A stretch of DNA of 64,000 nucleotides from Plutella xylostella (GCF_932276165.1 NC_064000.1:2604001-2668000), one strand, 5' to 3'; shown: positions 39,501 to 49,504, counted from the first letter of the stretch. Notes: generated by a model from the letters alone, not told the origin. A program made the numbers and translations.

Positions 39501-41015
39501 ATGCAAACTTATTCCTTATTTATCAACCTTTGTAGGACTATTAATTTACATAATGTTGTCGCTTGAATAAATTATTAAATATCTTAGTAATATAATCTTT
39601 CCATTTATTTTCCCTACCTTTACTTAATAAAAAACAAATATTAGTGTAAATCTAATTTCCTATCCAGATGTATACAAAGTCTTCTAGTCCCAGACCAGCT
39701 CGACGAGTTTAGGGGCAATAGCCTCACCTACTGAGGCTTGTTATGTACTATATAAACTAGGCAAGTATATATAAGCACATAATAACTTGGCCATGATTAG
39801 CATACGTAAACAGGCTGCTGTTGAACTTGACCGTCATGTGTGATAATAAAATCTAATGAAATTTTTACTAGAATATAATACATAATTATATGTTTATTGG
39901 TCACGACAAATTAAAACATACAAAGAGATCTTATAAACTAGGAACAATGACCAATAGGCGGCCTTATCGCTAAGAGCGATCTCTTACGGGCAACCTTAAC
40001 TAGGTAAGTACTTTAGTATTTAATTTATGTTGAAAAATTATTTTGTTTTCATCTATTAACTTAGTTAATTTAACTATCATTAACTATTGTATTCTTAACT
40101 TCGATCTAAATTCCGCGGTACAACTACAGTCCCGCCTAGTGTGGAATTTGCAGATAAACCATTGTGTAAAAATTATTCAGGTTCATTAGGTATAGTTAGT
40201 TAAATATTTTTTTTATTTTACTTTTACTATAATTCACATCCTATAGTAAGAACCTACCTAATAAAAGGTCAAAACAGCTCAAAAAATAAGAATTCCTATT
40301 TGATTTTACTATCAGATGACGGATCGAATGTTTAGGGCCTTCAAAAAAAACGTTTTAATAGAACTATTGCGTTTTACTAGTTTGATCTTAGAAAGTTAAG
40401 GTTTTAAACACAATACGCCTCTTTAATAATTATACCTAGGTACTTTGTTAAATTTTCGATATTGATAATAATATATAAGTACCATCAGGCTTTATTGGCT
40501 ATAAAATATGGATTTAGAGCACAATCCTAGAAGTTATGATATAAAATTAATATACCTACATTATAATGTCCTCGGGAAAAATAACCTACCTACAGTGGCA
40601 GCCAATGCGTGTAGGTATGTTCAAATTGATTATTCCACTCAATCAATCGATTTAAATTGGTCTCAATCGAGCTTTCATTTGTTTCAAGTTTGTTTCTCTT
40701 ATACCGATCTACGGAGATTCAGGTCACGGTGTTATGATTTCACACTACCCACAAATTTGACTATTTTGACTACTTGTCTTATATTAAATTTTATCTGATG
40801 ACCGAATTAAAGTTGAACAAACATGAAAAGCTTAAAAAATAATCTTACGACTGTAAACAAAGAAAAAAGCTAACTTAATAGAATTGTTATGGTATTTATC
40901 TAGTAATTATGTGATCGGACCTAGAATTATTAAAATAACGTCATAGCCACTAACCTCCAGCGTTGGCAAAGCCCGCGAGACACCCAACGGCCGCTGTGAA
41001 CAGTAACCACTTCAT
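22099..41015 (-). CDS. Pacifastin-like inhibitor precursor, eleven domains (gene A)
   Basis: Exons: 41015-40955 (signal peptide MKWLLFTAAVGCLAGFANAG), 29105-29049, 28736-28578, 27718-27602, 27091-26930, 26517-26407, an alternative linker exon (26237-26155 or 25705-25647), 25533-25351, 25248-25090, optional 24641-24621, 24439-24266, 23980-23810, 23526-23485, 23277-23127, 22720-22559 and 22241-22099. Phases agree throughout; the form with 26237-26155 and without the 21-nt exon has 644 residues. Eleven exons each carry one domain of the form C-x(9-12)-C-N-x-C-x-C-x(n)-C-x(4)-C, e.g. GCNTCVCLESGLGLC, DCNMCRCNPDGKSFSC, GCNDCTCSADGKSVFC. Basic sites (LVKRSP, SRRKRG) could allow cleavage into single inhibitors. 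It is probably a haemolymph serine-protease inhibitor precursor. Intron 1 is 11.8 kb and full of transposons. Exon joins are inferred from phase only. Confidence 0.87.
22275..22404. mobile_element. Foldback MITE in last intron of gene A
   Basis: The end motif CTAGCACGGGGCGCAAGA is mirrored as TCTTGCGCCCCGTGCTAG. A second member is at 55612-55717 in EIPR1 intron 8. Confidence 0.8.
22961..23075. mobile_element. Foldback MITE with TTA flanks in gene A intron
   Basis: CTGCCAGTTTCTATAACTCT is mirrored by the right end, with TTA at 22958-22960 and 23076-23078. The core CTGGTAGTT/AACTACCAG is shared with 17740-17852. Confidence 0.75.
23485..23526 (-). other. 42-nt microexon of gene A
   Basis: Bounded by CTTACAG and GTAATA, phase 0 on both sides, encoding a 14-residue basic linker (NTSLARKVRAIPPT) between two inhibitor domains. 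It can be skipped without a frameshift. Confidence 0.65.
24621..24641 (-). other. Candidate 21-nt microexon of gene A
   Basis: TTTCAG followed by 21 nt encoding EMKPIIP and then GTAATG, phase 0 on both sides. The donor is weak. If the donor is not used, the same frame runs to a stop near 24579, which would make an alternative 3' end. Confidence 0.35.
25647..25705 (-). other. Alternative linker exon 7b of gene A
   Basis: A 59-nt segment, entry phase 1 and exit phase 0, encoding SAQSKNSTEHNFGDGIKNK. The donor is AAG|GTAAGT; the acceptor ATAAG has a poor pyrimidine tract. It cannot follow exon 7a in frame, but can replace it. Confidence 0.55.
26155..26237 (-). other. Alternative linker exon 7a of gene A
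   Basis: An 83-nt segment between TTTCAG and GTAAGC, entry phase 1 and exit phase 0. It encodes an acidic stretch with NFDDDDNDSEAKQEASDKK. It carries no cysteine, so it is a spacer between inhibitor domains. Confidence 0.65.
27128..27230. repeat. Interspersed repeat copy (GTGGACTAGGC family)
   Basis: GCGGTGGACTAGGCGTAAAA followed by TTCATTTGAAGGGGATCC and GGGTTGTGATGATG, related to 4695-4795 and 42540-42672. Confidence 0.6.
27565..27594. repeat. Microsatellite (AG)n
   Basis: A pure AG run next to the donor of the gene A exon at 27718-27602. Confidence 0.9.
29340..29590. repeat. Inverted-repeat-like remnant in gene A intron 1
   Basis: Contains CACGTGACCAACAAAGTTTC and ends CCCTTTTTGCAACACCCAGTA. 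Related pieces occur around 54200-54486 (GTGACCAACAAAGTTTCTAA; CCCTTTTTGCAACACCCTGTA) and 18480. No coding capacity. Confidence 0.45.
29926..31180 (-). mobile_element. piggyBac-family transposon, internally deleted
   Basis: About 1.26 kb in gene A intron 1. TTAA lies at both edges (29922-29925 and 31181-31184), the piggyBac target duplication, and the ends read CCCATTAGTGACC and, on the right, GCGACAGCAAATGGG. Sub-terminal GTACTCAATTGAGTAC-type palindromes and GTGGCC motifs lie inside. It holds the broken transposase at 30085-30752. The intact ends suggest it could have been mobilised in trans. Confidence 0.8.
30085..30752 (-). pseudogene. piggyBac transposase, N- and C-terminal remnants
   Basis: Reading from 30752 the N-terminus is MSRKIFSYENSFRGLQEAIE followed by an acidic stretch, as in piggyBac transposases. 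It breaks near 30560-30580, where the frame shifts and the bulk of the catalytic core is absent. The second part, ending at 30085, has NYNKGMGGVDELHQ and then a cysteine-rich C-terminal segment (CVVCHARVRWQCKKYLKTVC) typical of the piggyBac zinc-binding tail. Roughly 220 codons remain of the usual 550-600. An acceptor just upstream of the Met suggests a 5' leader intron. Confidence 0.8.
31266..32515 (+). mobile_element. IS630/Tc1-type DNA transposon remnant
   Basis: A 1.25 kb element in gene A intron 1. Its inverted ends include GGCAAGTTGCTTGGCGACCC on the left and GGGTCGCCAAGTAACTTGCC on the right, with more than 35 bp matching. A TA dinucleotide flanks each side. It encodes only the C-terminal part of a DDE transposase. 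Confidence 0.75.
31799..32246 (+). pseudogene. DDE transposase C-terminus (IS630/Tc1-mariner type)
   Basis: The frame KIDEILKENGHIVLRLRPYH continues into PELNPIELVWRYVKGELA, the conserved C-terminal DDE motif region, where the last acidic catalytic residue lies. An in-frame TAA at 32027-32029 interrupts it. The frame continues with DEYYKSDRVFDDVLDR, crosses a small intron (32077-32136) and ends in an acidic Asp/Glu tail. The N-terminal two-thirds are missing. Confidence 0.75.
32601..33860. mobile_element. Tc1/IS630-like transposon remnant (TAGTGCCACAA family)
   Basis: A 1.26 kb element in gene A intron 1 with inverted ends TAGTGCCACAATCTTATCTG and a TA flank on both sides. On the minus strand around 33560-33700 a fragment reads MPKSLKCDARKVILDILAFM, then a stop, then KKLEERVTAATG. 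This resembles the N-terminal DNA-binding region of insect IS630-type transposases. No catalytic core was found. A 213-bp deletion derivative of the same family is at 56368-56580. Confidence 0.7.
34470..34725 (+). pseudogene. LINE reverse transcriptase 3'-end fragment
   Basis: Decayed C-terminal coding end of a lepidopteran non-LTR element. Frames can be pieced as RWGKRVLEWRPRLG, a GRPP-like stretch, and then RRAL..YVQQWT, followed by the (GATGAT)n tail. The same end is at 45835-46165. Several frameshifts are present. Confidence 0.65.
35831..35975. mobile_element. MITE with TTA target duplication
   Basis: 145 bp in gene A intron 1. The end GGCCCTGTTTCACAATGTCT is mirrored at the right end and TTA lies outside both ends. 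The stem covers nearly the whole element. Confidence 0.8.
37360..37450. repeat. Two tandem copies of a 59-bp unit
   Basis: The motif ACGGTGTCATTGAAGTG occurs at about 37384 and 37424, within two diverged copies of the surrounding unit (TTAGAAAGTCTGTAA / TATAGAAAGCCTGTAG). Confidence 0.55.
38190..38860 (+). pseudogene. LINE ORF1-like fragment
   Basis: GC-rich island in AT-rich DNA within gene A intron 1. An Ala/Pro-rich frame without a start runs into KDGFILVEKRSPRRRNRNKR and then a domain with PTVDIYVSRVHANMAHDNIM and WPAGIVFRRYREA, ending at a stop at 38734-38736. The WPxGIxFRR ending resembles the C-terminal domain of ORF1 in lepidopteran CR1/Zenon-type LINEs. A short (AAATAATG)-like tail follows at 38826-38860. 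It is probably a 5'-truncated insertion. No reverse transcriptase is attached. Confidence 0.5.
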
Positions 41016-41450
41016 TTCCAACACTAAAATCCTTTTTGGTCACAAACTCACAATTTCCCAACCCTTGCTCCAAACATGGGGTAATAAAAAAAACAAAAAG
41101 CGCGAGAAAAGACCACTCGCCGCGACGATTAGGTCAAGACTGGCCAATAGCAAGCGAGTTAGCGTTTAATAATTGATACAGTGATGCAGGGATAATTTCT
41201 GGACGTGTGCAATAGTTTTAAATGCCAATAATTAAGTCTGATACGTTATCCGATGGCTCGGCCTGCCTACACATAAGCGTTAGAAGTTCGCCGAACGATA
41301 AAATTCGGACTTTTGGAGATCGATTGTGCAAAAAAAACCATTTGTGTTCGTGCGACAGCGATTTTTTTAAGTACTTATGTTTTTAATAAGATGCTAGTAC
41401 TTCTACTTATTAGAAATAAAGATACATATATTCTAATGACGTGGCTCTAT

Positions 41451-41681
41451 CTACACAAAGCCTTTGCTACTAACTACATAGCTCACTATCCTAGTTTGCA
41501 AAGCTTCCCTAATGTCCTGAGCATTTAGGTCCAGAAACATGGACACTCCACTGACAAACTGTTCAGTGTTCAACCGATGTAGATACTCGAGGTTACTCTC
41601 AAGAGTCTTAAGAATAGCATCAGAAGTACTTAATGAATTCATCAGAAATCTAATATTATCGAAATCATAGCAGTCTGTCAA
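41451..41681 (-). other. Unassigned open frame fragment
   Basis: A 76-codon frame (MTDCYDFDNIRFLMNSLSTS at the start, AQDIREALQTR near the end) with protein-like composition and no low complexity. I do not recognise the family. There is no clear splice context, and it may be a relic of a transposon protein or chance. Confidence 0.2.
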
Positions 41682-42539
41682 CTCGGTTGTGGTCTGCGAT
41701 AGAACTTGGGGCTGACGATTCGAGTTCTCTAGTAGAGACCACTAGACAGCCATTGGCTACCAATGTCCTAAATTTAAACGTTGCGATGTAAACCTACGGG
41801 ACCACGAAAACATATAACAAAAAAAGGACATTTTCAACCAATGCAGGCTCCCCGGCGGAATCACAGGCATTCCACATAATATACCGTTTTATATGCGCCC
41901 GCGCACGCCTCAAAGGATCCGCACGAGTTTATAGCTTTTTTAACGATCGGTTCAAATACTTGTTTTCTTTGGAACGTTAGCTGAGGCCCTCTAAATTTAG
42001 AATTCGCATTTTTCCGCTCTCAAGTTTTTACTGTCGCCAAATATTCGTAGGGTGTTGCTAAGCTGCCGCTCCAACTTTTTCTTTTTTCACGCACGTTGGC
42101 AATGGCAACTTGGCAGAATGCAGAGTCAGTGACTTTTTAATCTGAAATTTTACGATTTTTGGAATTTAATTTAACTTTCTTTCTTTTTAATACCTTAGGT
42201 AGTATAGATTATTCATTATAGGTTCTTCGGCAAATTTGATCCCCCGGCCCTCAACTTGCCTGCAGATTTTTAATGCTAAACACGTCACTATATGAATGAT
42301 TAATTAATTTACACTCTTGACAACATATGTACGTAGGCAAGTATGTAATATGAATTTAAGATAAGCCATTACTCATATTATTTACTCTATTAGGATAAAT
42401 AAATAATGGGAATCTAATCGTGTCTACTTGGAAAATACTTATTACAAACTTATTCCTAGAAGTTTTACTTATTGAAGCCTGCTGATCAAATAAGTAATAC
42501 CTATAATATTATCTACAGGGAAAATAATTATAATTAACA

Positions 42540-42672
42540 AGCTTGCTTGTGTTGGGGTCCACGAACCCGCACTTGGCCAGCGTGGTGGACTAGGCCTAGG
42601 TAAACCCTTCCTTCATTGGAAGGAGACCCGTGCCCCAGCAGTAGGGACGTAATGGGTCGTGATGATGACAAA
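42540..42672. repeat. Interspersed repeat copy (GTGGACTAGGCCTA family)
   Basis: The fullest of the three copies: GCCAGCGTGGTGGACTAGGC, CCTTCATTGGAAGGAGACCC, CCCCAGCAGTAGGGACGT and GGGTCGTGATGATGAC. Confidence 0.65.
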
Positions 42673-43059
42673 TTACATAGAACACTTGGCTCGTCGGGAG
42701 GATTGAAGATGGATAAAGGTGCCAAGGTGGTCACAGAAAGGTGGCCTAAGAGACGGTCTGAGAGCAGCTGTTGTTAGAATGATAGATGGTCAGGTGAGAT
42801 CAACAGCAGCCAGAGTGGCGTCGGGCCGATACAGGTTGCGTAGGTACACAAACGGAAATCTATAGCTATTAGACCTAACTATTGTGACATAGACAAAAAC
42901 GTAGGTACCATGTAGGTACTTAGTCAAAACGCTGTCAAAATCTTCATGTCAAATCGAAACAGTAGGGTTTTTTGTAAATCTCATTTTACATTTGCTATGT
43001 AGTTATTAACTTTCAGCCTTCAGAATCGGCATCAGTGCTACATTGTTCTTGAGCGCTTT

Positions 43060-45770
43060 TATACATAAATAAAAATAATAAACAAGTTATGCGGAAAAAT
43101 GACCAAATCTATAGATAATATTATATGCCATGCTTTCAAAAGTAACATGAAACAAATTACCAATGAGTTTGCGGAAGGTTTTAGCAAAAACGTTAAAAAT
43201 ATATGCATAGACTGCCAAATTCCTTTACTTATAAATAACACATATATAAATAAAACTGACAAATGCATAAAACTATATAAAGTTACAAATGAAATAACGG
43301 AAAAAATTATTCGACACATGAACACAAAAAAAAGTCCGGGCTTAGACGGAATACGAGTTGAGGACATTCAATATATAAGTAACGATCTTGTACCCATAAT
43401 CACCCACCTAATAAATACATGCATTGAGTCATCCATTTACCCAGAGCAGTTAAAAATTGGTGTAATACGACCAATTTACAAAAGTGGTAAACAAAATGAC
43501 GTAAACAATTATAGACCGATTACCATACTATCATGTATCGACAAAATTATAGAAAGATATTTCGGCAATCAAATAAATAATTACATACAAAAGAATAATA
43601 TAATCAACAACAATCAATACGGATTTCAAAAAAACCAGAGTACGACAAAACTATTATCTAAATTTACAAATGAAATTAACGAACACCTTAACAACAAAAA
43701 ACATGTACTTACCACTTACATAGATTTCAGTAAAGCATTTGACACATTAAGACACGTAACACTTTATAATAAATTAGAACAAAACGGCATCTCCGGACCA
43801 TTACTCAACTGCTTAAAAAATTACCATAACAGTAGGCAAACGGTAGTAAAAATTTCTGATACGCTTAGTAACTGTATACCTACAGAAGAGGGAACGGCCC
43901 AAGGATCCATTATAGCCCCTTTGGAGTATTTATTTTATGTAAATGATATGTGCAACTAGGGAATGCAATCTCGTCTCGCCGAGATCTCAATCTCGCGAGA
44001 TCTCGGCCGAATTTTACGAGATTGAATCTCGTCAAATTTTGTACGAGATCTCGCGTGATAACGAGATCGAGAAATGCAGCGTGACGACGTGTTTTTCATG
44101 CAAAATACCTATGTGTTTTTTGACAAGCCATTTTCAGACAAACTAACTTGCCCTTCCGTACCTTGATAACTTCATCTTCTACTTTAAACTTATTGTATTT
44201 GATTAATACGATCTCACAACATTTATTTCAAACTTGTGAAGTTTTTTTTTTGTTTTTATTTATAAAAAGTAATGTTGTATTACTCTTAATTATTGAAACT
44301 AAAGCAATACTTAATATAGATCATTATTTTGTTACCAATATTGTATGAATTTGAACTTATTAGCTACAGTAGGGACTTATAATAATTAGGTAAAGACATA
44401 AACAAATGTTATTAGAGTTAGAGACAAAATAATAAGTACTCTGCTGTTGATTTTTAAAAGAAACTTACATTATTTTAATAACTTACAACGAATTAACCAT
44501 TTAATTACAAATCATGTCAGTTACTAGTTCCTAATACAAGCATTTGCATAATGTTTTTATTGACATTCTCCCAATCTCGCGAGATCTCGTAATTTGCGAG
44601 ATCTCGCGAGACTGCGTTTTGAGTCTCGCGAGATCTCGCTAGGTGGAAATCTCGTACGAGATTGCATTCCCTATGTGCAACGTTATTAAAGAAGGGTCAG
44701 TTTATCAGTTTGCCGATGATACATGCCTCATCACAGCTCATAGGGACATAAAGGTAGCAGAAAGACACATGCAACAAAACTTTGATCTAATTTGCAAATG
44801 GGCACACGATGTGGGGCTGGTGATAAACAGTAACAAAACTAAACTCATTCACATAAGGTCCTCGCACAATACAGCCGACTATTCAATAAAAGTTATAACT
44901 CATGAACACGATTGCTTCCATAATAAACACCAAAATTGCAGCTGTAAAGCGCTAGAAATAGTACAGCAACACAAATATTTAGGACTTATTATTGACGAGC
45001 GTTTTAACTGGGGGCCACACATACAACACGTATGTCATAAACTGAGGGCTATACAAAGCAAGCTTGCAATATTAAAATATAAAGTTCCGTATAAAATCTT
45101 ACGACTAATATACCTATCTATGGCCGATTCAATCATTGGATACGGATTATCCAGTTACGGAAAAACTTATAAAACGTATTTAGATTATATTTACAAACTA
45201 CAAATTAGTATTCTAAAAATCATAGTTCCCAAAAAAGTTAAATTAGAATGCAAAAAGAATAACGATTATAACGACCTATTTAATTATTGTAAAATACTCT
45301 CAATTTTTGATAAAACTAAATTACATACACTAATCGAGGAAAACCAAAATAAAAGTAAACTTAATAAGAAAAAGCGACCAGATGGATTGCGTAACATACT
45401 GTATCAAAAATCATTCAACTTGCCTAAGGTCAATAATGTGTATGGTCAAAGAACATGGATGTACTACTTGCCTAACGTGCTAAACGAACTGCCATTGGAG
45501 ATGCAGAACATATTTGTGACTACTGATAAGTTTAGCAGTAAGATAAAAAACCATTTCATAGATAGTTATAAGCGTACTACATAACTTTATTTACTTTTTT
45601 TTCATTGTTCATGTTAAGTAGGTATACATATTGTGTCTGCTTAAATAGTTTTATATAAAAATAAGTGAGCACTGACAGCGACAGATAAACCATGTCAGGT
45701 TTTCGTTCGCTGTAAAATGTATAAACCTAAGTTTTTCAATTAAATAAAAAATGCTTTAAAAAAAAAACAT
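43060..45770 (+). pseudogene. 5'-truncated LINE reverse transcriptase split by a hAT MITE
   Basis: Non-LTR retrotransposon ORF2. The first part (43099-43956) has KSPGLDGIRVEDIQY, NNYRPITILSCIDKIIER, TYIDFSKAFDT and GTAQGSIIAPLEYLFYVNDM. The second part (44682-45584) resumes in the same frame with YQFADDTCLI (the RT catalytic Asp pair) and HKYLGLIIDERFNW, and ends SYKRTT. The interruption at 43957-44681 is a clean hAT insertion with an 8-bp duplication. No upstream endonuclease domain is seen. A poly(A)-like run near 45757-45769 ends the copy. Apart from the insertion the frame is intact, which suggests recent activity. The clade (Jockey-like or other) was not resolved. Confidence 0.82.
43957..44673. 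mobile_element. Non-autonomous hAT element in the LINE
   Basis: 717 bp with inverted ends TAGGGAATGCAATCTCG and CGAGATTGCATTCCCTA and a perfect 8-bp target duplication TGTGCAAC (43949-43956 and 44674-44681). The termini are full of CGAGATCTCG palindromes. The interior has no transposase. Confidence 0.9.
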
Positions 45771-45789
45771 AATTATAGACTCGAACTGC

Positions 45790-46165
45790 AGTTGAGTAGA
45801 AACAACTTCCAATCAGAGGTCCACCTAGACTGAAAGTCATTCAGCGAGCTATGAATAGAGCTATGCTTGGAGTGTCTCTAAAAGATCACATTCGCAACGA
45901 AGTAATCCGACAGAGAACTTAAGTAACCGAGTTATATCGAAGAACCGATAACCGATGGGGTAAACGTGTTCTGAAGTGAAGACCGTGACTAGGCAACGCA
46001 GTGTAGGACGCCCTCTGGTTAGATGGGGTGACGACTTGAAAAAGGTACACCTCTAATGATTGGATGCGAAAGCTATAGATCGCATCCAGTGGCGTGCTTT
46101 GAGATAGGCCTGCGTACGCCACGCTACGCTACGCCCAGCAGTAAACTGCTATAGCCTGAAGAAGA
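45790..46165 (+). pseudogene. LINE reverse transcriptase C-terminal fragment
   Basis: Frames read RAMNRAMLGVSLKDHIRNEV, then a frameshift, NRWGKRVL, a decayed GRPL-like stretch and WMRKL, and finish with the CAGCAGT..GCTATAGCCTGA tail. Same family as 34470-34725. Multiple stops and shifts. Confidence 0.65.
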
Positions 46166-47540
46166 TAGGCTACTTTTTAAAGAGGAATCCCCTTTATATC
46201 CCGGGAAACCCTTAAAATTCGATGCGCAGTTCGCGCTGAAAAGCTACAGCGGAACAATGACATGAGTCATATTAGGAAGATGGGAAGGAAAAATGCAATG
46301 TCAAACGGAAACGAAGAGATAGCAATTCGGACGTCATGTTACAGCGATACCGGGCCCGTGGGAACATCCTGTTGAACGCATGTTTAACGTGATAATCATG
46401 CTAGTAGCGCAAACTTGAGGCGTTTGTTAAAAAAAAAAAAAGTTCCTTTTTGGAGAAATAGATGGCGTTGTCTGGGGTTGTACCAACTTTCAAACCCTCA
46501 GAACTTGCTCAGAACACACTCAGATCACAATATGTTATTCTGTGAGGCTAACGAAATGTGAAAGTGACGTAGGTAGGTAGAATTGTAGTATTATTTTCTC
46601 TATGATGTCGATGTCACTGTTGCTTCAGCGTTCAGTGCGATTGTGCGTACAGCCTTTCTTTTCAAGTTTTCTCAGTTTCCTTGTGTTTCTCCTGTATTAA
46701 TTGAGTTGTAGTTGAGCTATCTGCTCCTCCTCCCTTGATACTGTAGGGTTAGTGCACTTGAGATAGTGACTCTTTTGAGATAGTTTGAGTTTGAGTTCTT
46801 ATTCTGAGTTTAGAACTCTTTGCTCTCTATGTAATTTTTGACAGTTGATACACTGCGTTTTCACGCCATCTATCCTCTTACCCAAAAGCTCAACTGACAG
46901 CTGTCAAGGAAAACGGCTCTATTTTAACTATGGTATAGATCGGCGCAGTCAGCGACTGACGCTAATCTTAATTCTAGTCTCCCTCTAGCTAAGAAAAATA
47001 AGATTTAAAACATTGATGGGCACTAGACCAACGGTGAAACTCATAAAAAAGTACTAAAATATTGTATGGGAGTTCAGTGACGGTTTGCTGGTGCACATTC
47101 CGGCACTCTGCCCAGGCGCAGTATAGCAAACACGACGTCGCGTCGGTGACCGTTGTGTGCGTGTGAGTCAATGATTTCAAAAGTAGTAGTAATATATAAG
47201 TCAATGGTGTGAGTGCACACTTTTGTCTGTATGAAAACTTATTGATATTTGAAAAAAGGTAAGTAAGTACTCTCGGCACATATAACTTTGAAATCTTTCC
47301 CAATAAAGCACAAAAAGATGGTCTTCATACGAACCCTAGGTAAAACAGAAATTCATTGACGGTTGTTGAAATAACTTCGGCTTCTTCAACCTGTCCCGTG
47401 GGCGTCGCACGTCAGTTCGGCATGTAGAATTCCGCGGGTACCCACCTACACCCTGACTAACTAGGTACATAATAGCCGGCACACAGTTACTTTCAGCATG
47501 TGGATATGAGAAACAAAATGTAGCAATAGGAAAAGGAGTT
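46166..47540. other. Intergenic, unassigned
   Basis: No gene recognised. A stretch near 46850-46920 (CTCAACTGACAGCTGTCAAG, GAAAACGGCTC) is shared with 56328-56362, so it is probably repeat-derived. Confidence 0.4.
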
Positions 47541-49198
47541 TAGTCCAGTCAAGGAATGAGGTGTAGAGTGCATGAGCAGGTAACTAAGAGATTTCTTCAG
47601 AAACTTGTTCAGGGGGCTTAGTTTGTTAACATACCAAAAGTCCTGACTCCTAGGTGATGAGCGGGGGGGAGGAGGGGGGTTAAAGGTACGAAATTTTGCT
47701 TTTTTGCTTTTATCTCGAAAACGGTGCATCGGAGAGAAATATTGTTAAAGAATAAAATGGAGTTCTTAAAATTATCTAAAACTTTTATATCATATGTTTT
47801 TTTCTAATTCCTAACCGTATATTGTCTAAACCTATTCATAAATGAAAAAATGAATAGGAAAGAAGCTGTAGATTTTTAAATTCCCTTTTAGAATATATAT
47901 GTCGCAGGCATCTGGTTTAATCTCCTGTTTGATTGAACCGCTAGCTAATGGATGACGCTGCTTAGTTGTATGACTAGGCCGAACGTTGATTGCATAAGCG
48001 TCACAAAACGTCCAACTAGTTAGCTGACTTAAAATCAGTCAGGTGGTGAACAAAACAAATATGGCGTCTAACAGCTAACAGCTGACACAAAAAGCACCTA
48101 TATTGTTAGTTTTTTGCAAATAAATTAGCTTTAAAGTGCGTTATTTGTGTTAAAATAGTGTGACAACATGGATTTACCTATTATTACGCCGCGGGCGGAT
48201 ATTTTCAAAAAAATTGTGGTGAAACTGGATAATTATGAACAACAATATGAAGGTACGTTTATTGTTATTGTTTAGTTAATTTGTGAGATAAGATCTTTGT
48301 AACGTATTTTTGTTGACTCTTGTCTGGTCATGTTCACCCTAACCAGACATTACAAAGTTGCTATACTATATCACATTCAACGACTTCGCTGAATGACGTT
48401 CAGTCAAGACGTCGAACGTTACAATCAACGACTTGACGAGTTGTCCTTTAGTCATACAACTGAATAGCGCCATCCAATGAACGCTACTCAGTTGTATGAC
48501 TAGGCCGAACGTTGATTGTACAAGCGTCACAAAACGTCCAACTAGTTAGCGGACTTAAAATCAGTCAGATGGTAAATCACTGACATAGCTCACCGAGTTA
48601 GTAAGCTTAAGTGTAAGTAAAATAGCTGTAACTTTAGGGGGGTTGGACATTGACCAGCATATGTATATGTCGCAGGCAACTGGTTTAATCTCATGTTTGA
48701 TTGAACCACTAGCCCGTTCATTGGATGGCGCTGTTCAGTTGTATGACTAGGCCGAACGTTGATTGTACAAGCGTCACAAAACGTCCAACTAGTTAGCTGA
48801 CTTAAAATCAGTCAGGTGGTGAATAAAACAAATATGGCGTCTAACAGCTAACAGCTGACACAAAAAGCACCTATATTGTTAGTTTTTTGCAAATAAATTA
48901 GCTTTAAAGTGCGTTACTTGTGTTCGCCTTGACGAGTTGTCCTTTAGTCATACAACTGAATAGCGCCATCCAATGAACGGGCTAGTGGTTCAATCAAACA
49001 GGAGATTAAACCAGTTGCCTGCGACATATATAATATTCTAAAAGGGGATTTAAAAATCTACAACTTCTTTTCTATTATTTTTTTTTCATTTATGAATAGG
49101 TTTAGACAATAATATGATGGAATATTTATCACTTGAATCACTTAGTTACCTGCTCACGCACTCTACACCTCATTTTGAGTCATTTATTGATTGACTAT
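47541..49198. mobile_element. Inverted-repeat transposon (TAGTCCAGTCAA family), copy 2, with nested insertion
   Basis: Left end TAGTCCAGTCAAGGAATGAG; the right end near 49198 is its decayed mirror. The arms (AGGTTTAGACAATA; ATTCTAAAAGG) are inverted around a nested element at about 47898-49027. Copy 1 is at 17868-18932. Confidence 0.55.
47898..49027. mobile_element. Nested palindromic element (ATGTCGCAGGC ends)
   Basis: Ends ATGTCGCAGGCATCTGG and CCAGTTGCCTGCGACAT. Inside, a block of about 250 bp (CTAGGCCGAACGTTGATTG, AATATGGCGTCTAACAGCTA) occurs twice in direct orientation, at about 47900-48150 and 48668-48915, with further partial copies inverted near 48356-48560 and 48925-49027. At 48168 an ATG opens MDLPIITPRADIFKKIVVKL and reaches a GTACGT donor at 48253, possibly a transposon first exon. 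It is probably a multiply rearranged DNA transposon. Confidence 0.55.
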
Positions 49199-49504
49199 TA
49201 GAATGTTTGTGGTATTATGGAATAATTAATTTTATGCTCAGGATAAAGACATTGGGATTAGTTCACATATTACTCTGTGTGTTTTTATTTAAATCGTACT
49301 AAAGCCATCGTATCCATACTTTACGTTCTATGCGAACTACAATTTCAAATATCTACATAACATGTAGGTCGATGGGTTACTATAATATCAGTCATTTAGA
49401 CGTAATGCCTACATATATTATGTATGTATGATATTTGTTTTGTATAAAGTACCTATAAATACAAGTATGACGATCTAAGATGCTTCCTTAAAGTGTGTTA
49501 TTGA

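Larger units (their letters stand above)
41016..43050. other. Gap between gene A promoter and LINE
   Basis: Holds the gene A promoter, an unassigned open frame at 41451-41681 (minus strand), an interspersed repeat at 42540-42672, and otherwise unrecognised AT-rich DNA. Confidence 0.45.
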
